Shown here: piece by piece, positions 1 through 10,087 of the stretch
Layout of the letters: each line of letters begins with the position of its first letter
How positions within the stretch are numbered: the first letter of the stretch is position 1
Origin: Chromera velia
Lineage: Eukaryota > Sar > Chromeraceae
Assembly (NCBI GenBank): GCA_018398765.1
Contig: JAHBMJ010000594.1
Location: 17,596-44,019, forward strand
Direction: 5' to 3'
Length of the DNA: 26,424 nucleotides
Made by a program: the position numbers and the translations under genes
The notes under the pieces: generated by a model
The model's database searches: none
Seen by the model: only the letters and a program-made list of their open reading frames with translations
What the model was told of the DNA's origin: nothing

Positions 1-177
1 AGAAGAGCCTCCTGCGTCCTATGAGCACACAGAGAGGCTGATGCATGGGTAGGCGGAGACGAGGGGGGAGAGACCTGTCGAACATCGGTCGACTAAAGCG
101 AGCGAGGTAAAAACAACAACTCATGCAGAAGGTGTGTTCATCAAGGGATTCATTCAGTGTAGAAGAACGAATGAATC

Positions 178-969
178 GTGTGTCTGCATCCAGTCAAGAC
201 ATTCGAGTTAGCGAGCAACGGAACCTCAAGTGAATGCATGAGCGCAGGACCTGATGAATGCATGCATGCATATTCTGATTGCAGGTTCAGATCCACACTT
301 CCAAACTCAAAGGAACCCGAAGGATCTCCCCCCCGCACATCCTCGCTCAGGTCTCCACGTTCATATTCAACAATGCACTACTCTCCCTCTGCACCCGCTA
401 TCTCGCCCTCAGGAGCACTGTCACACTCCCGCTCCCGCATCTCTTCCTCCCGATCACCCCAGGCGCGACCCCGATTTAAATCACCCCTGGCACACACCTT
501 CCAATCTCCACACACGCACTCCTCAAGCAGACCCACGCCAACGGTCTCTCCACGATCTGCACATGATTCGACAGCCTCCGTGCGAGCATCCCCGAGAGGA
601 GTACCGCCAGGCCCCCCAGGGCCCTCTGGGAGGGCATCGAGTCTCTCCCCCCTCCCTCCACCGAGACGTAAACCCCAAAGGGGACCTCCACACATAGTCA
701 TCAGCCCTCCGCGAGGCCCCACATCTGCTGAGGCGAGACCCCCTGATGCACCGAGCAGCTCTACTCCAGGCCCCCCTCAGCAGACAGGCGGTCGAATGTC
801 CCGCACCGGCAGGCCTTCTGGAGACATTGACGTTCTTGAGGCCTTCCAGTCGCTGTCTTCTCCGAACAAAAAGTCGATGATGGACACTTGGGGGGGATCC
901 ACTAACAGGCGCTTTCCGAAGGTCTCTTTTGCTGCAGGCCCCCCGCAAGAACGAAGATATCAGCCTTGA
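178..969 (+). CDS. Ser/Pro-rich protein, probable 3'-terminal exon (partial)
   Basis: An open frame ends in TGA at 967-969. From about residue 37 it is rich in Ser, Pro and Arg, with repeated SPR/SP dipeptides and PPGPPGP-type stretches, so it is probably disordered. The last 50 residues are less biased (DIDVLEAFQSLSSPNKK, then a WGGSTNRRFPKVSF segment) and look like real coding sequence. The first part may not be coding: a possible splice acceptor, ttgcag, ends at 284, and the real exon may start there, with upstream exons outside the window. I recognise no catalytic domain. Overlapping frames on both strands are also open because the sequence is C-rich, so codon bias gives little help. An isolated short gene starting near 178 or a chance ORF are the alternatives. 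Confidence 0.4.
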   Translation: MCLHPVKTFELASNGTSSECMSAGPDECMHAYSDCRFRSTLPNSKEPEGSPPRTSSLRSPRSYSTMHYSPSAPAISPSGALSHSRSRISSSRSPQARPRFKSPLAHTFQSPHTHSSSRPTPTVSPRSAHDSTASVRASPRGVPPGPPGPSGRASSLSPLPPPRRKPQRGPPHIVISPPRGPTSAEARPPDAPSSSTPGPPQQTGGRMSRTGRPSGDIDVLEAFQSLSSPNKKSMMDTWGGSTNRRFPKVSFAAGPPQERRYQP

Positions 970-1103
970 AACCCCAATTTTACTATCGCAAGACGAAAAT
1001 CTAGAGATGCTTATCACAACGCACAGAGTTTTAAAATGGTTTTCGCCGTGCAGTCTCTGTCTGAAGTCTTGACTGCACCTGTCATTCCAATTTTAGAAAT
1101 TAA

Positions 1104-1139
<36 letters not shown>

Positions 1140-1173
1140 GACAATATAGTCTGTCTGTCTGTCTGTCTGTGCC

Positions 1174-1240
<67 letters not shown>

Positions 1241-1752
1241 CATCATTTCAATCAGATTATAAAAAATGAACCGTAAGGCAATAAAATTCGAAGTTGTGTT
1301 TGTAGTTTTAAATTGTATACAATTGTAATTGAAAACAACATTGACTCACTTAGTGAGTTACACTTAAATTGTATGAGGAGTGTTTTATGTTCAAGTTACC
1401 TGCATGCTTGATTAATTGATCATTGATTAGATATATTTGGATACCAACTCTGTATATCTCTGTATCTCTGTATGTAGTTTTAATTGTTATGTTTTGCTGT
1501 GTATATTTTTTATGTATTTTGGAATACAACTTAGGATAGGATAAGATTTATATTTCAGATGCCCCCCTAGTGCCTCCCCTGGTTCACAGACCACAGTCTA
1601 CCATATTCTACTGCCTAAAAAACGTATATAGCTTCCTTTGGCACCAGAACTTCATTAAACTTAATTGAGCTGAACAACAAACTAATTTAACTATCATATG
1701 GGGCCATGTAAAAATCTAGGTAAAAATTTATTTGCATGTCAGTGGCATGCAT
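970..1752. other. Non-coding AT-rich stretch with microsatellite
   Basis: I see no coding frame here. It holds the TCTG/GT microsatellite (listed separately), then AT-rich sequence. It includes a short degenerate tail, taggataggata, near 1532-1545, which could be the 3' end of an old non-LTR retroelement; that is only a guess. Confidence 0.5.
1104..1238. repeat. (TCTG)n / (GT)n compound microsatellite
   Basis: Two blocks of TCTG units (about 1104-1140 and 1149-1176) are followed by a GT tract of about 60 bp. Only a few interruptions are visible. Confidence 0.95.
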
Positions 1753-2051
1753 CAGTGGGTTAACTCGTTAATCATTATAGCATCATTATATTAACTGTAA
1801 AATCTTCATAATCATATATAATCATTATAGGTGGTCTTATGAAAAAAATAAGAATTTGAATAAGTTTTATGGCCGAAAGGATTTATCTTTATGAGACAAA
1901 TCAACTCGTTTAAACCGTTTTTTGAAAAAGTGATTTTTGGATGAGAAATTGGCTTCAAAAGTTAGGTGACTCCCCATAATCATTATGAAATTCAGAGTCA
2001 CTATGAAAATCTATAATTATTATGAAAGTACCCCTTTGAGTTAACCCACTG
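1753..2051. mobile_element. hAT-like MITE, 299 bp
   Basis: The ends are perfect 14-bp terminal inverted repeats, CAGTGGGTTAACTC at 1753 and its complement ending at 2051. The CAGTGG start is typical of hAT-type elements. The flanks (gcatgcat before, atatgcaa after) share ATGCA at matching positions and could be a decayed 8-bp target duplication. The interior is AT-rich with repeated AATCATTATA-like motifs and no coding potential, so it is non-autonomous. Confidence 0.6.
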
Positions 2052-2594
2052 ATATGCAAACAGGCTCAGAATGGGAGTGACAGGGGTCTTTGTGTGCCAG
2101 CAAACCAAAAATGACCGTTCTTTTCCACTATTAAAACACATTTTTAAGTCAAAAAAACTGGGTTTTCAATTTTTTTAGGAGGGTTGTGTGCCGTTGTAGT
2201 AGAAGGTAGGGGAGGGGGGGGGTCTTGCGTCTCACTGACACTCAAATAAATTTTTATATGGCCCCTATACATCTAATAAGTAAATCGATCGATCGATAAT
2301 TCACGTTATAGGACTGCTTCCTTTTTTTATATATGAAGTAGTAATGAGAAAACAGAGTAACAGTACTGCATAGTACTGCTCTTAACTAGAACATACCAGA
2401 ACCACTTTACTTAGAAAATTTAATATACAGTATAAACGACTAAACTATAAAAGCTCACCAGTAACTTATTAAAATAAACAATAACGCTAGACACTGCAAG
2501 GGGTTGGCAACAGTCCAAGCTCTACCAAGCTCCAACTTAAGTGAGAAAGGAGATTGGGCTTAAAGTCATGAACGGTATGTCACGGTATTCTACA
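2052..2594. other. Non-coding AT-rich stretch
   Basis: I see no gene. It contains a short gatcgatcgatcgat palindromic run near 2284-2299 and a G run at 2210-2222. The rest is anonymous AT-rich DNA. Confidence 0.5.
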
Positions 2595-2973
2595 AAAGGG
2601 TTGGCGCCACCACGGGGTGTGGCTGGTCATCGGCCGCGTAGCCACCTTTCTGGACATCTGTCGCCCTCACACAAAGTCATATGCATGCAGAAATAATATG
2701 AATACGTACATGGCTATACACAGCGCCTGTACAATCGATATATTAAGTGGAATCAATATAGTCATGCAATGACCTGCAAGATAGAGTCAGCAAGAAATGC
2801 TGCGTGAACCGATAAGACTCTGTGTGTGGTAGAAAGTAAGGAAACGACCTGCATTGTATTGTAATAATAAGTAGATGTGTGGTATTGTATGAGTATACAT
2901 GACTAGATTTAACGAATGAAGGTTGTAGTATGTTGGAGGGGCCGCTCAGCCCCCACCTGCCAAACCTTTCGGT
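2595..2973. repeat. Diverged direct repeat, copy 1
   Basis: This copy runs from AAAGGGTTGGCGCC to AAACCTTTCGGT and is closely similar in order and orientation to 3941-4280. Shared blocks include ccacctttctggacatc, gtatgcatgcagaaataat (with one change), aacgacctgcattgt and gtagatgtgtggtatt. Indels make this copy longer by about 40 bp. The pair could be LTRs of a small degenerate retroelement or two insertions of one dispersed repeat. I see no reverse transcriptase, primer-binding site or polypurine tract between them. Confidence 0.8.
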
Positions 2974-3940
2974 GGTGTTTGCAGCGTCGGGCTCATCCGT
3001 TCCTTCAGTTGTCAGACAGTCTGTGATTGCTTCGAGCTGCACGCACTCCTGAATTTTTGGCAGAGCCTAGGGCAGAGCCTCTTTGAAAAGTGAATTTTAT
3101 GGTTTTTAAAGGGGGTTTTAGCGTGGTTTTAAGGGGGTTTTCGCCCCTCAGAAGAAGACTTTTTGCCTATAAATGAATTTTTAGCAGCTCATAACTAAAA
3201 CATGAACCAATGGTTCATAAGTGCATGCAGCGTGGATTGCTTGAGCCACTGCAGCAAGGGGGGGCAGAGAGTTTGGCTTCTGGTTGCCTTTTACCTTCGT
3301 CATGTCAAATTGAGTGAATTGCATGCACGCGTTCCATGGCTAGGTTCAACGGAAGAGACTGGAGAAGGCAAAGTGGGTATGCAGAGAAGCAAGGAGCCAA
3401 AGAGAAGCAAGAGACCCAACGAGAACCGGAAGCCCTAGGAGAAGAGAGAACGGATGGTGGGATGCAGAGTCGACCGGTTCTCCGTGTTCAGAACTTAGGG
3501 GAGAGTACACGATGCCAAGGAGATGGAGGGCAGCGGGTGCAGGCCCGAGGAGGCTGCATTTCACCAATCGTTGAAAGCCGGAGGCAGGAACTGGCGGGCG
3601 ATTGGGTTGGAGTCATGCTGCTCATACATAGCTATTGAAAGGTCTTATGAAAATAGGGATGATGGAGCAAAGTGGGTCTGAAGAAAGCAAGGCGGGCAGG
3701 GAGTGAATGCAGGGACTCCTTGATTACAGGCCAGGTGGAGAAGAAACAAGGGACACGAAGGGGTCCGCCCTATGGTCATAAAGTACCCGGGCGACTGAAA
3801 CCTCTCATAGCCAGCAAAGACTTCGACAAACTGCCGTAGAAAACTTGCAGACGGAGAAAGAGACAGAGAGAGATAGAAAGAGAAGCAAAGAGAACGGGGA
3901 AGAAGAGAGAACTGAGTGAATCGTATGAGGGGGGTGCGAA
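2974..3940. other. Sequence between the two direct repeats, no recognised gene
   Basis: Short open frames exist on both strands (the longest on + spans 3336-3638). None resembles a known domain, and their composition (Arg/Gly/Glu, AAG- and GAG-rich) follows the purine-rich DNA. A G-run motif, ggttttaaaggggg, recurs near 3100-3140. If the flanking repeats are LTRs, this is the interior of a non-autonomous element. Confidence 0.4.
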
Positions 3941-4280
3941 AGGGTTAGCGCCGCATGGCCACCTTTCTGGACATCCGCCGCCCTCACATAAAGTCGTATG
4001 CATGCAGAAATAATACGTACTGTAACACGGCTATACACGGCTTGTATAATCAATACAGTCAATGACCTGTAAGATAGAGTCGGCAGGAGTAGGCAAGAGA
4101 TGCTGCGTAAACGGACAAGACTATATGTATGGTAGGAAGTAACGAAACGACCTGCATTGTGTTGTAATAATGAGTAGATGTGTGGTATTATGTGAGTATA
4201 CGTGACTAAATTCAGTGAATGAAGGTTATGGTTGGAGGGGCTGCTCAGCTCCGGCCACCTTTAGCGCTAAACCTTTCGGT
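3941..4280. repeat. Diverged direct repeat, copy 2
   Basis: Partner of 2595-2973, with the same edge motifs (AAAGGGTTAGCGCC and AAACCTTTCGGT) and the same orientation. Differences are scattered substitutions and small indels, which suggests old copies. Confidence 0.8.
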
Positions 4281-4695
4281 TATTCGTTACTATATGGTCT
4301 GAGCTAGTCTCAGTACCTCCGAGATTTCGAATTCTGACAAAATTTAATCCAGAGTCCAGACAGTGCGCTCAGCATGCAAATCTGCGCGTTGCGGCCGGAG
4401 GCCCTCAGGCCGTGGCACGTCCGACCTTGTGTCACATAAATCAGACCTCTCCTTTGAAACTATATATCATACAAACATCTATGAGCAGTGCTTGGGTTCG
4501 AACACCATACCAGCTTGTTCATATCGTTGTATGCAGGGAGAGGCCCATACAGAAACCTGATTGAAGTTTTGCGGCTTCAGGAGACTATCTCCTTACTTAT
4601 CCGTCTCCGCCTCCTTTGTCGGCTTTTTGTTTTTTCTCTTCATTCAGCCGGCGCACATATTAGAAGCATTTATCTTCGAGCAAGGCCTGCTTATA
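4281..4695. other. 5' flank of the pseudogene
   Basis: The reading frame of the downstream pseudogene stays partly open here, but a TGA at 4558 and the absence of family-like sequence argue that this is upstream non-coding DNA. A GC-rich inverted motif, gcggccggaggccctcaggccg, covers about 4390-4412. Confidence 0.4.
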
Positions 4696-7162
4696 ATGCA
4701 AAACGAAGAGAAACCCGTGTCTATTCTCCATCACCCCATTCTTTCTCTTCTTCGGGGCTTTTTTGAGAATGAGACGGCTTCCGATTTTCTTTGCACTTCT
4801 CGTAAAGTTCTGCACAAGCTTCTCAAGGATGCAGAGGTTGCCGTGACATTCAGAGACTGGGGATGTCCTGGCTAGGTTTCTATCTGTTTGGATCACCTGC
4901 CTCTGGTAGAGATCACCACCCAGGTGTTTAGAGTGAAAGACTCCAAGCAGAAGGCGAGAGGAAAGAGAACTCTTGAGAGTATCAAAAATCGTCTGCGAGA
5001 TTCTGTTCCCTTTTTACGTTTTCCTTCCCACTAGGGGTTGAAGGTCTGCTTCGCAGAATACCTGAATGACCTCGCAGACGATGTCCTAGAGACGCTGGAG
5101 ACCTTGAAGGTCTTCGTAGTTCTAATGCATGATCCCAACCCTCCTCCCCTTTCCTGAAAAAGATTCCGCCGTCTCCAAAAACTGAAAAGTCTCGAGTTGG
5201 GGGGTCCAGGTGAGGACAGTGTACAGCTCCTTAAACTTTTGGGGGAGTCGGGGTTAGTTTTTCCTCTTATTGAGAAATTGACATGGATGGTGGGGCCAAA
5301 GGGTATCACTCCTCTCTGTTCCAATTTATTTGCTTCTTTCAAACTATCCGTTCTTTTCCCTTCCCTGTCAAGCCTTCAGATTTCATTCCTGGGGACAAAT
5401 CTCGAAACATCCCCCAAAATGCTCACAGTTTTTGAAGGCCTTGACTTAAAACGCCTCGTCACAGAGAGCAGGCGGGCTTCGGATGCCCAGTAGCAGCTTC
5501 ATATTCAGAGGAGACGGAAACACAGACTGACACCCGAACAAATGTTTCCGTCTCCTGAGCTTTCATCACTCTTGAAGGGATGGATCCACAAATGGAAGAA
5601 TTTGGTTAAACTGAACATTCCCATTAATCACTCCAGCCAGATCCCCCTTTTGAGTGCCCTTGCAGAGCTGCCTGAGCTCAAATGCTTCGGAACTCTCGAG
5701 ATCAAAGACACCCAATGGGATTAGGCAGAGAGAAGTGATGAATTGCGGAGATTGGAGAATGAGGCAAGAGAGCAAGGGAGGGACAGAGTCTTGTACACAA
5801 AAAATTATTATTCAGGCCATTTCTGGTGGAAATTGAAAGATCATCTTGCGTTTCACAAGAAGGTTTAGAAGAGCGGGAAACAGTTAGATCATTTTAGAAT
5901 TATCAAATACGATCCTGACGTAGCGATGATTAGGGGAAGTGGTTTGGAGACTCCTTTGCTCGATTGGAATAGAGTGAGGTCACGGCGCGATTTCCGTTTC
6001 CCCAAAGTGAAAGTACTCTTCATTGAGTATGGAGGTTCGGGCTGTTTCTCGAGAGAGAGACACAGTGATCCTCTGAGAAGAATACAGACCCGTGCAATGA
6101 TTGAAGAGCCCTACCGAGCTCTCACTCCCGATCATATAGTCATTTCGCTCTATTGTGACAGTCAGTTAGCAAGGAAGTGGCAGGCGAGAAGGCTCGTAAC
6201 GACGCTCCTCGCATATTATGAGAGGGTGTGCGAGATAGCGAGAGACGTCGCCACAGTATGGGCCGAATCAAGTCAGTGAAAAGAGGGGCAGAGTACAAAG
6301 AACCGATTCCGGGCATTCAATCAAAAGTACTTCCAGGACCTATCCCCCTGTCGTATCCCTGCCGGTCTGCCCGCATTAAAAGAACCGTTGGAACGCTCTC
6401 TGCGTGCAGAGTGTCAGACTGATTCCTTTGTCAGAGCCGTCTCGAGTCTCAGAAGTGAATCCAAATCGGATTCCACTTATGTGAATATGCATATTGCTTA
6501 GGCATATTGCCTTGAAACCTCCGAACAAACTCCACATCTGGGATGTCTCTGAGTCATCTAGGTTTGTCTGGGGGAGGAGAGAAGAAGCCTTGGATGTTGA
6601 ACATGACTTCAGAATTTGTTACGCTTTCATAGAGGGCACTTTCCATGTGTTTGGGACGCACTCCTGTTTGTTTCCTCCCTCCTACACTTGTTTGTCTAAC
6701 CATCTGACAGACTCTGAGGTGAAAGTTGGGCCTGCTCTTCGAGAGAGGGTGGACAGGTTGAAGGAATTCATTGAAGAGAAGTACGGGGACTTTATGGAAA
6801 TGCAGAGGTGGGCCACTTATGAGAAGCAGATATTGAGGAGGACGGTAGGAGGGGAAGAGAGAGAAGAGTCTCCCCCTGGGGAGGATCCAGGAGCAGAGGG
6901 GGATGGGGGATAAAGGGTGAAAGAAACAGAGGGGACTAGAGAGGGGGAGGGAGTGGAAGGTGGAGGGGGGGATGCGGAGGTGGCCTAGGGAGAGGGGGTG
7001 AGAGAGGGCGAAGGGGAAGTTTATGACTTCTTTTCAATCGGCTCAGAAGAGCGGAAGTCTGATGATGACTATAACTACCTGGATGATGATATCTCTGACT
7101 ATTTCTATTCCTTCTCTGCCTTAATTTCCTCAGGTTTTGAGTCTGAGAGTGAGACACATTGA
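4696..7162 (+). pseudogene. F-box/LRR-like gene, disabled by nine in-frame stops and a 13-bp duplication
   Basis: A plausible start is the ATG at 4696 (MQNEEKPVSIL). The following Leu-rich stretch with SLLRGFF and DFLCTSRKVLHKLL resembles an F-box helix pair. Further on are Leu-rich segments typical of degenerate LRRs (LQKLKSLELGG, LPELKCFGTLEIKD). The C-terminal part has a charged, probably helical region (ERVDRLKEFIEEKYG) and an acidic tail containing DDDYNYLDDD, ending in TGA at 7160-7162. One frame runs from 4696 to about 6498 without an indel but contains stops at 4873, 5032, 5155, 5491, 5722, 5866 and 6277. A 13-bp tandem duplication (gcatattgc at 6489 and 6502) then shifts the frame. 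The shifted frame carries TAA at 6911 and TAG at 6986. The intact protein would have been about 820 residues. The domain call is tentative; the single-gene interpretation is strong. Confidence 0.75.
6489..6510 (+). repeat. 13-bp-offset tandem duplication causing a frameshift
   Basis: The 9-mer gcatattgc is repeated 13 bp apart, with TTAG between the copies. Ignoring one 13-bp unit makes the flanking frames continuous, so this duplication explains both the frame change and the local TAG at 6499. Confidence 0.75.
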
Positions 7163-7273
7163 AGAGGCCCGGGAAGGGAGAGAAGAAATGTCTGTTCTCA
7201 CCTAGCTTGCATAATATAACAAGAATTTTAGCAAAAATTGAAAAGACAATACATATCGATATCATTATTAGTA

Positions 7274-7930
7274 CCCTGCAAAGACCTAGGAATTTAGAGG
7301 AATTTAGACAGGATTTTAGAGGAATTTAGAGGAATCTAGACAGGAATCTAAAGGAATTTAGACCTCCAAACCCCTAAAAGAGGTCCAAGTTAATTTCTTA
7401 TCATGAATTTGATGAACCATAATCAGTTAGAAGTTGACAATAATCGTGCTTATAGATCTATATTAGACCTATAAGCACCGTTAATATCAAGTTCTAAATC
7501 ATTATAGTTCACGAAAAATCGACCTCCAAAAATTGCTAAATTCCTCTAAACTAGGCCACCCACATAGAAAAAAAATAAAAAAGTAATTGCCTAAAATCGA
7601 TTTTTGATTTTCATTTTTTCTTTTTTTTTGTTTGTTTAAACAATACTTGTATATTGTGCAACACCCATGCAACACCCCAAACAACAGTTGTTCAGGTGGT
7701 ATTCTAAAAAAAAAAAAAAAACTAATTAGGTTTTTAGCCCAATTTTCTTTTTTTTTTTCCTTTTGATGTGGGTAGCCTAGCCTCTAAATTCCTGTCTTTA
7801 AATTCCTTTAGATTCCTAGCTAAATTCCTTTAAATTCCCCTAAGTTCCTGTATAAATTCCTCTACAGGATTACAGGATTCCTGTCTAAATTCCTTTAAAT
7901 TCCTGTTTAAATTCCTGGGTCTTTGCAGGG
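7274..7930. mobile_element. TIR DNA transposon (non-autonomous), 657 bp, TA target duplication
   Basis: The terminal inverted repeats are CCCTGCAAAGACC and its complement. They are flanked by TA at 7272-7273 and 7931-7932, the target duplication of Tc1/mariner-like elements. About 100 bp inside each end is an array of the motif AGGAATTTAGA (as TCTAAATTCCT on the right side) in opposite orientation, as expected for transposase-binding subterminal repeats. A hairpin sits inside (gtgcttatag at 7446, complement at 7469-7478). The only open frames are short and AT-rich, so no transposase is encoded. Confidence 0.75.
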
Positions 7931-8665
7931 TAATCAGAAAACAACTATAATTTGAATTGAAGAATGGCAACGAGGTATGATATGTAATTAAGAGGGTGAT
8001 AAGCTATATAATAAGTATACAATTCAAAGTTAGTGATTTGATTTGATTTGAGGTCGGGCTTAACCTCAAATCAAATTTGCAGGTTTGTATGATGGGGCTT
8101 GCTCTGACGTCCCTATCAAATTTATATCAAATCTACCTAGCTCAAATCTGACTTTTAATCTCAAATCTGTGCCCTGCATGGGGAGCTCCGCTCCCCAGAC
8201 CCCCGTTCTAGCCCCCGTTTTAATTGTTACAAAGACAACCTAGAAGGCGACTCTAGGGGCGACTTTAACATAACAAATAAAAACATATCTTAACAAAATA
8301 AAGTATATTCCGCATTTTTAAAAAAAAAAAAGCTTTTAGACACCAGTATAAAAAGTATTAAACTTTCATGGTTTAAAATGAAGGCTCATCTACTAAAATA
8401 CATTTTGAAAAGCAGCTTCTTTAAATGAGTAGTAACCGTTATACACTAGGCCGATTCGTGGCCTAGCGTAACCATTATAAATCGCACTACGCCTTCGGCG
8501 GGCCTTGAAAAATAACCGTTATATACAACCCAAAGGCTCCCAGCCCCCCAGCCGTGTACACTCCTGACAGTGTTTAAAACAAGTTTTGAGATTACCACTT
8601 ATTTAAATCTTATAGTTCCTGTAGTTTAGTTTAGATGATAATAGTTTAGATCAGATCCTAGATCA
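7931..8665. other. Non-coding, hairpin-rich AT stretch
   Basis: It contains a 14-bp stem (atttgatttgaggt at 8041-8054, complement at 8063-8076). Several further TCAAAT repeats follow, to about 8168. The palindrome ggggagctccgctcccc lies at 8180-8196. These may be parts of another decayed foldback or TIR element whose ends I cannot fix. No coding region is visible. Confidence 0.5.
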
Positions 8666-8800
8666 CTGTGTGGGTGTGTATGTGTGTGTATGTGTGTGTG
8701 TGTATATATGTGTGTGTGTGTGTCTGTATGTGTGTGTGTATGTGTGTGTGTGTGTGTGTATATATATGTGTGTGTGTGTGTGTCTGTATGTGTGTGTGTA

Positions 8801-8857
<57 letters not shown>

Positions 8858-8933
8858 CTGTGTATGTGTATGTGTGTGTATGTGTGTGTATGTGTGTATG
8901 TATGTGTGTATGTGTGTGTGTGTGTATATCTGT

Positions 8934-8976
<43 letters not shown>

Positions 8977-9070
8977 TGTGTGCATATGTATATGTGTGTG
9001 TGTGTATGTGTGTGTGTATGTGTGTGTGTGTGTGTGTATGTGTGTGCATATGTATGTGTATGTGTGTGCG
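8666..9070. repeat. Long (TG)n / (TGTA)n microsatellite
   Basis: About 400 bp of TG dinucleotides are interrupted mainly by TA and occasional TC, in a semi-regular pattern (tgtgtgtatgtgtgtg). All six frames look open only because of this composition. Confidence 0.97.
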
Positions 9071-10087
9071 TACATAGCTGGGTACGTAGGTAACCAGGCA
9101 CTGGCATGTCTGTACAATCTATATGGGTGTTCTTTCTTTCTAGGTACGTTGAGCAAATCCTAAACGGTGTAAGCCGACCTCTGGCAGTGGACCGCGGGGC
9201 CCAGGCAAAACCCAGAACATCAATGCTATGCTATACTATACTCTGAGCGATATTTCTTTTTTACTAGACATTTCAATGTAATTGCATCTTTCTTTTCATG
9301 CATGTATGTAGCTTACATATTGCTTAAAAATGGTAATTTTAATGGTAAAAACATATTAAAATTTGTCCTAGAATTTGTCTGGAATCTCAGGCTGAAAACT
9401 ATTCATAGTTTTAATTAAATGATTCAAGTTTAATTTTTCGTGTATGCATTTTCCTTTGCTTTAAGTTAGTCCTTCAAGTTTGCTTACCCCGCTCGTAACC
9501 CAGGCCTATAGTATTTATAGGATTGCTGAGCAGATTGGAAAATAAATTTTCTACTAATTGATTGATTTACTAGTTGATTGATTAATTCAAGAATAAACTA
9601 AGTAGCTCAGTAATGGGCAGAGATCATGATCAGAAGAAGTGTCAGTCCTCAGTCAATCACACAGAACAGATGAATCAAATGAATCCTGTGAAAAACTCAA
9701 TCGCATAGAAAATAAATCGCTTGAATTGCACACATGCATGGATCAACCCGCGCGATTATTCAACCCGCGGCGAATAATCGTCCCGCGCACAAGATGTGCA
9801 CAAGAGGCCCCAGTCCGGCCTAAAGCGCGGCGCGGCGCGGCGGCAGTACCCCGCGGCATGGCGGCAGTACCCCGATCTTCAACTATTCATTCAGAAATAT
9901 AGGTGTTTAAGTATATATCTCTCCACCATGTTTAATTTAATTAAGAATCACTATCACTAAGAAGCTTTTCAATCATATAAAAAAAGTTTCCAGCAAGGTT
10001 TTAAATTTAGTTAGTACACCATTTTTATAGTATGTGGGTTTTAAAAAACAAACGAATGATTGAGGTTTGCAAAGTAAAAAAAATAAA
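9071..10087. other. Non-coding stretch downstream of the glycosyltransferase-like gene
   Basis: A segment near 9165-9235 ends in a degenerate tail (tgctatgctatactatac) that could be a retroelement 3' end. A TTGATTGATT-rich segment lies near 9555-9590. A GC-rich hairpin (listed separately) lies at 9744-9875. I see no convincing coding sequence. Confidence 0.45.
9744..9875. repeat. GC-rich hairpin and short direct repeats
   Basis: GATTATTC at 9754-9761 pairs with GAATAATC at 9772-9779 across a 10-nt loop. CAACCCGCG occurs twice. Downstream there are three GCGCG/GCGGC blocks and two copies of ggcggcagtaccccg. The stretch stands out as GC-rich against AT-rich surroundings. Confidence 0.7.

Noticed and set aside
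178-969. Collagen-like protein reading of the GPPGPP segment
   Set aside because: The PPG pattern is only a few units long and lies within a generally C-rich, low-complexity stretch.
2743-3042. Minus-strand frame of 99 codons
   Set aside because: It lies mostly in a dispersed repeat whose second copy (3941-4280) does not preserve the frame.
8626-9163. Long open frames of repeating Cys/Val or His/Thr on both strands
   Set aside because: They are translations of the TG microsatellite and stay open in all frames.
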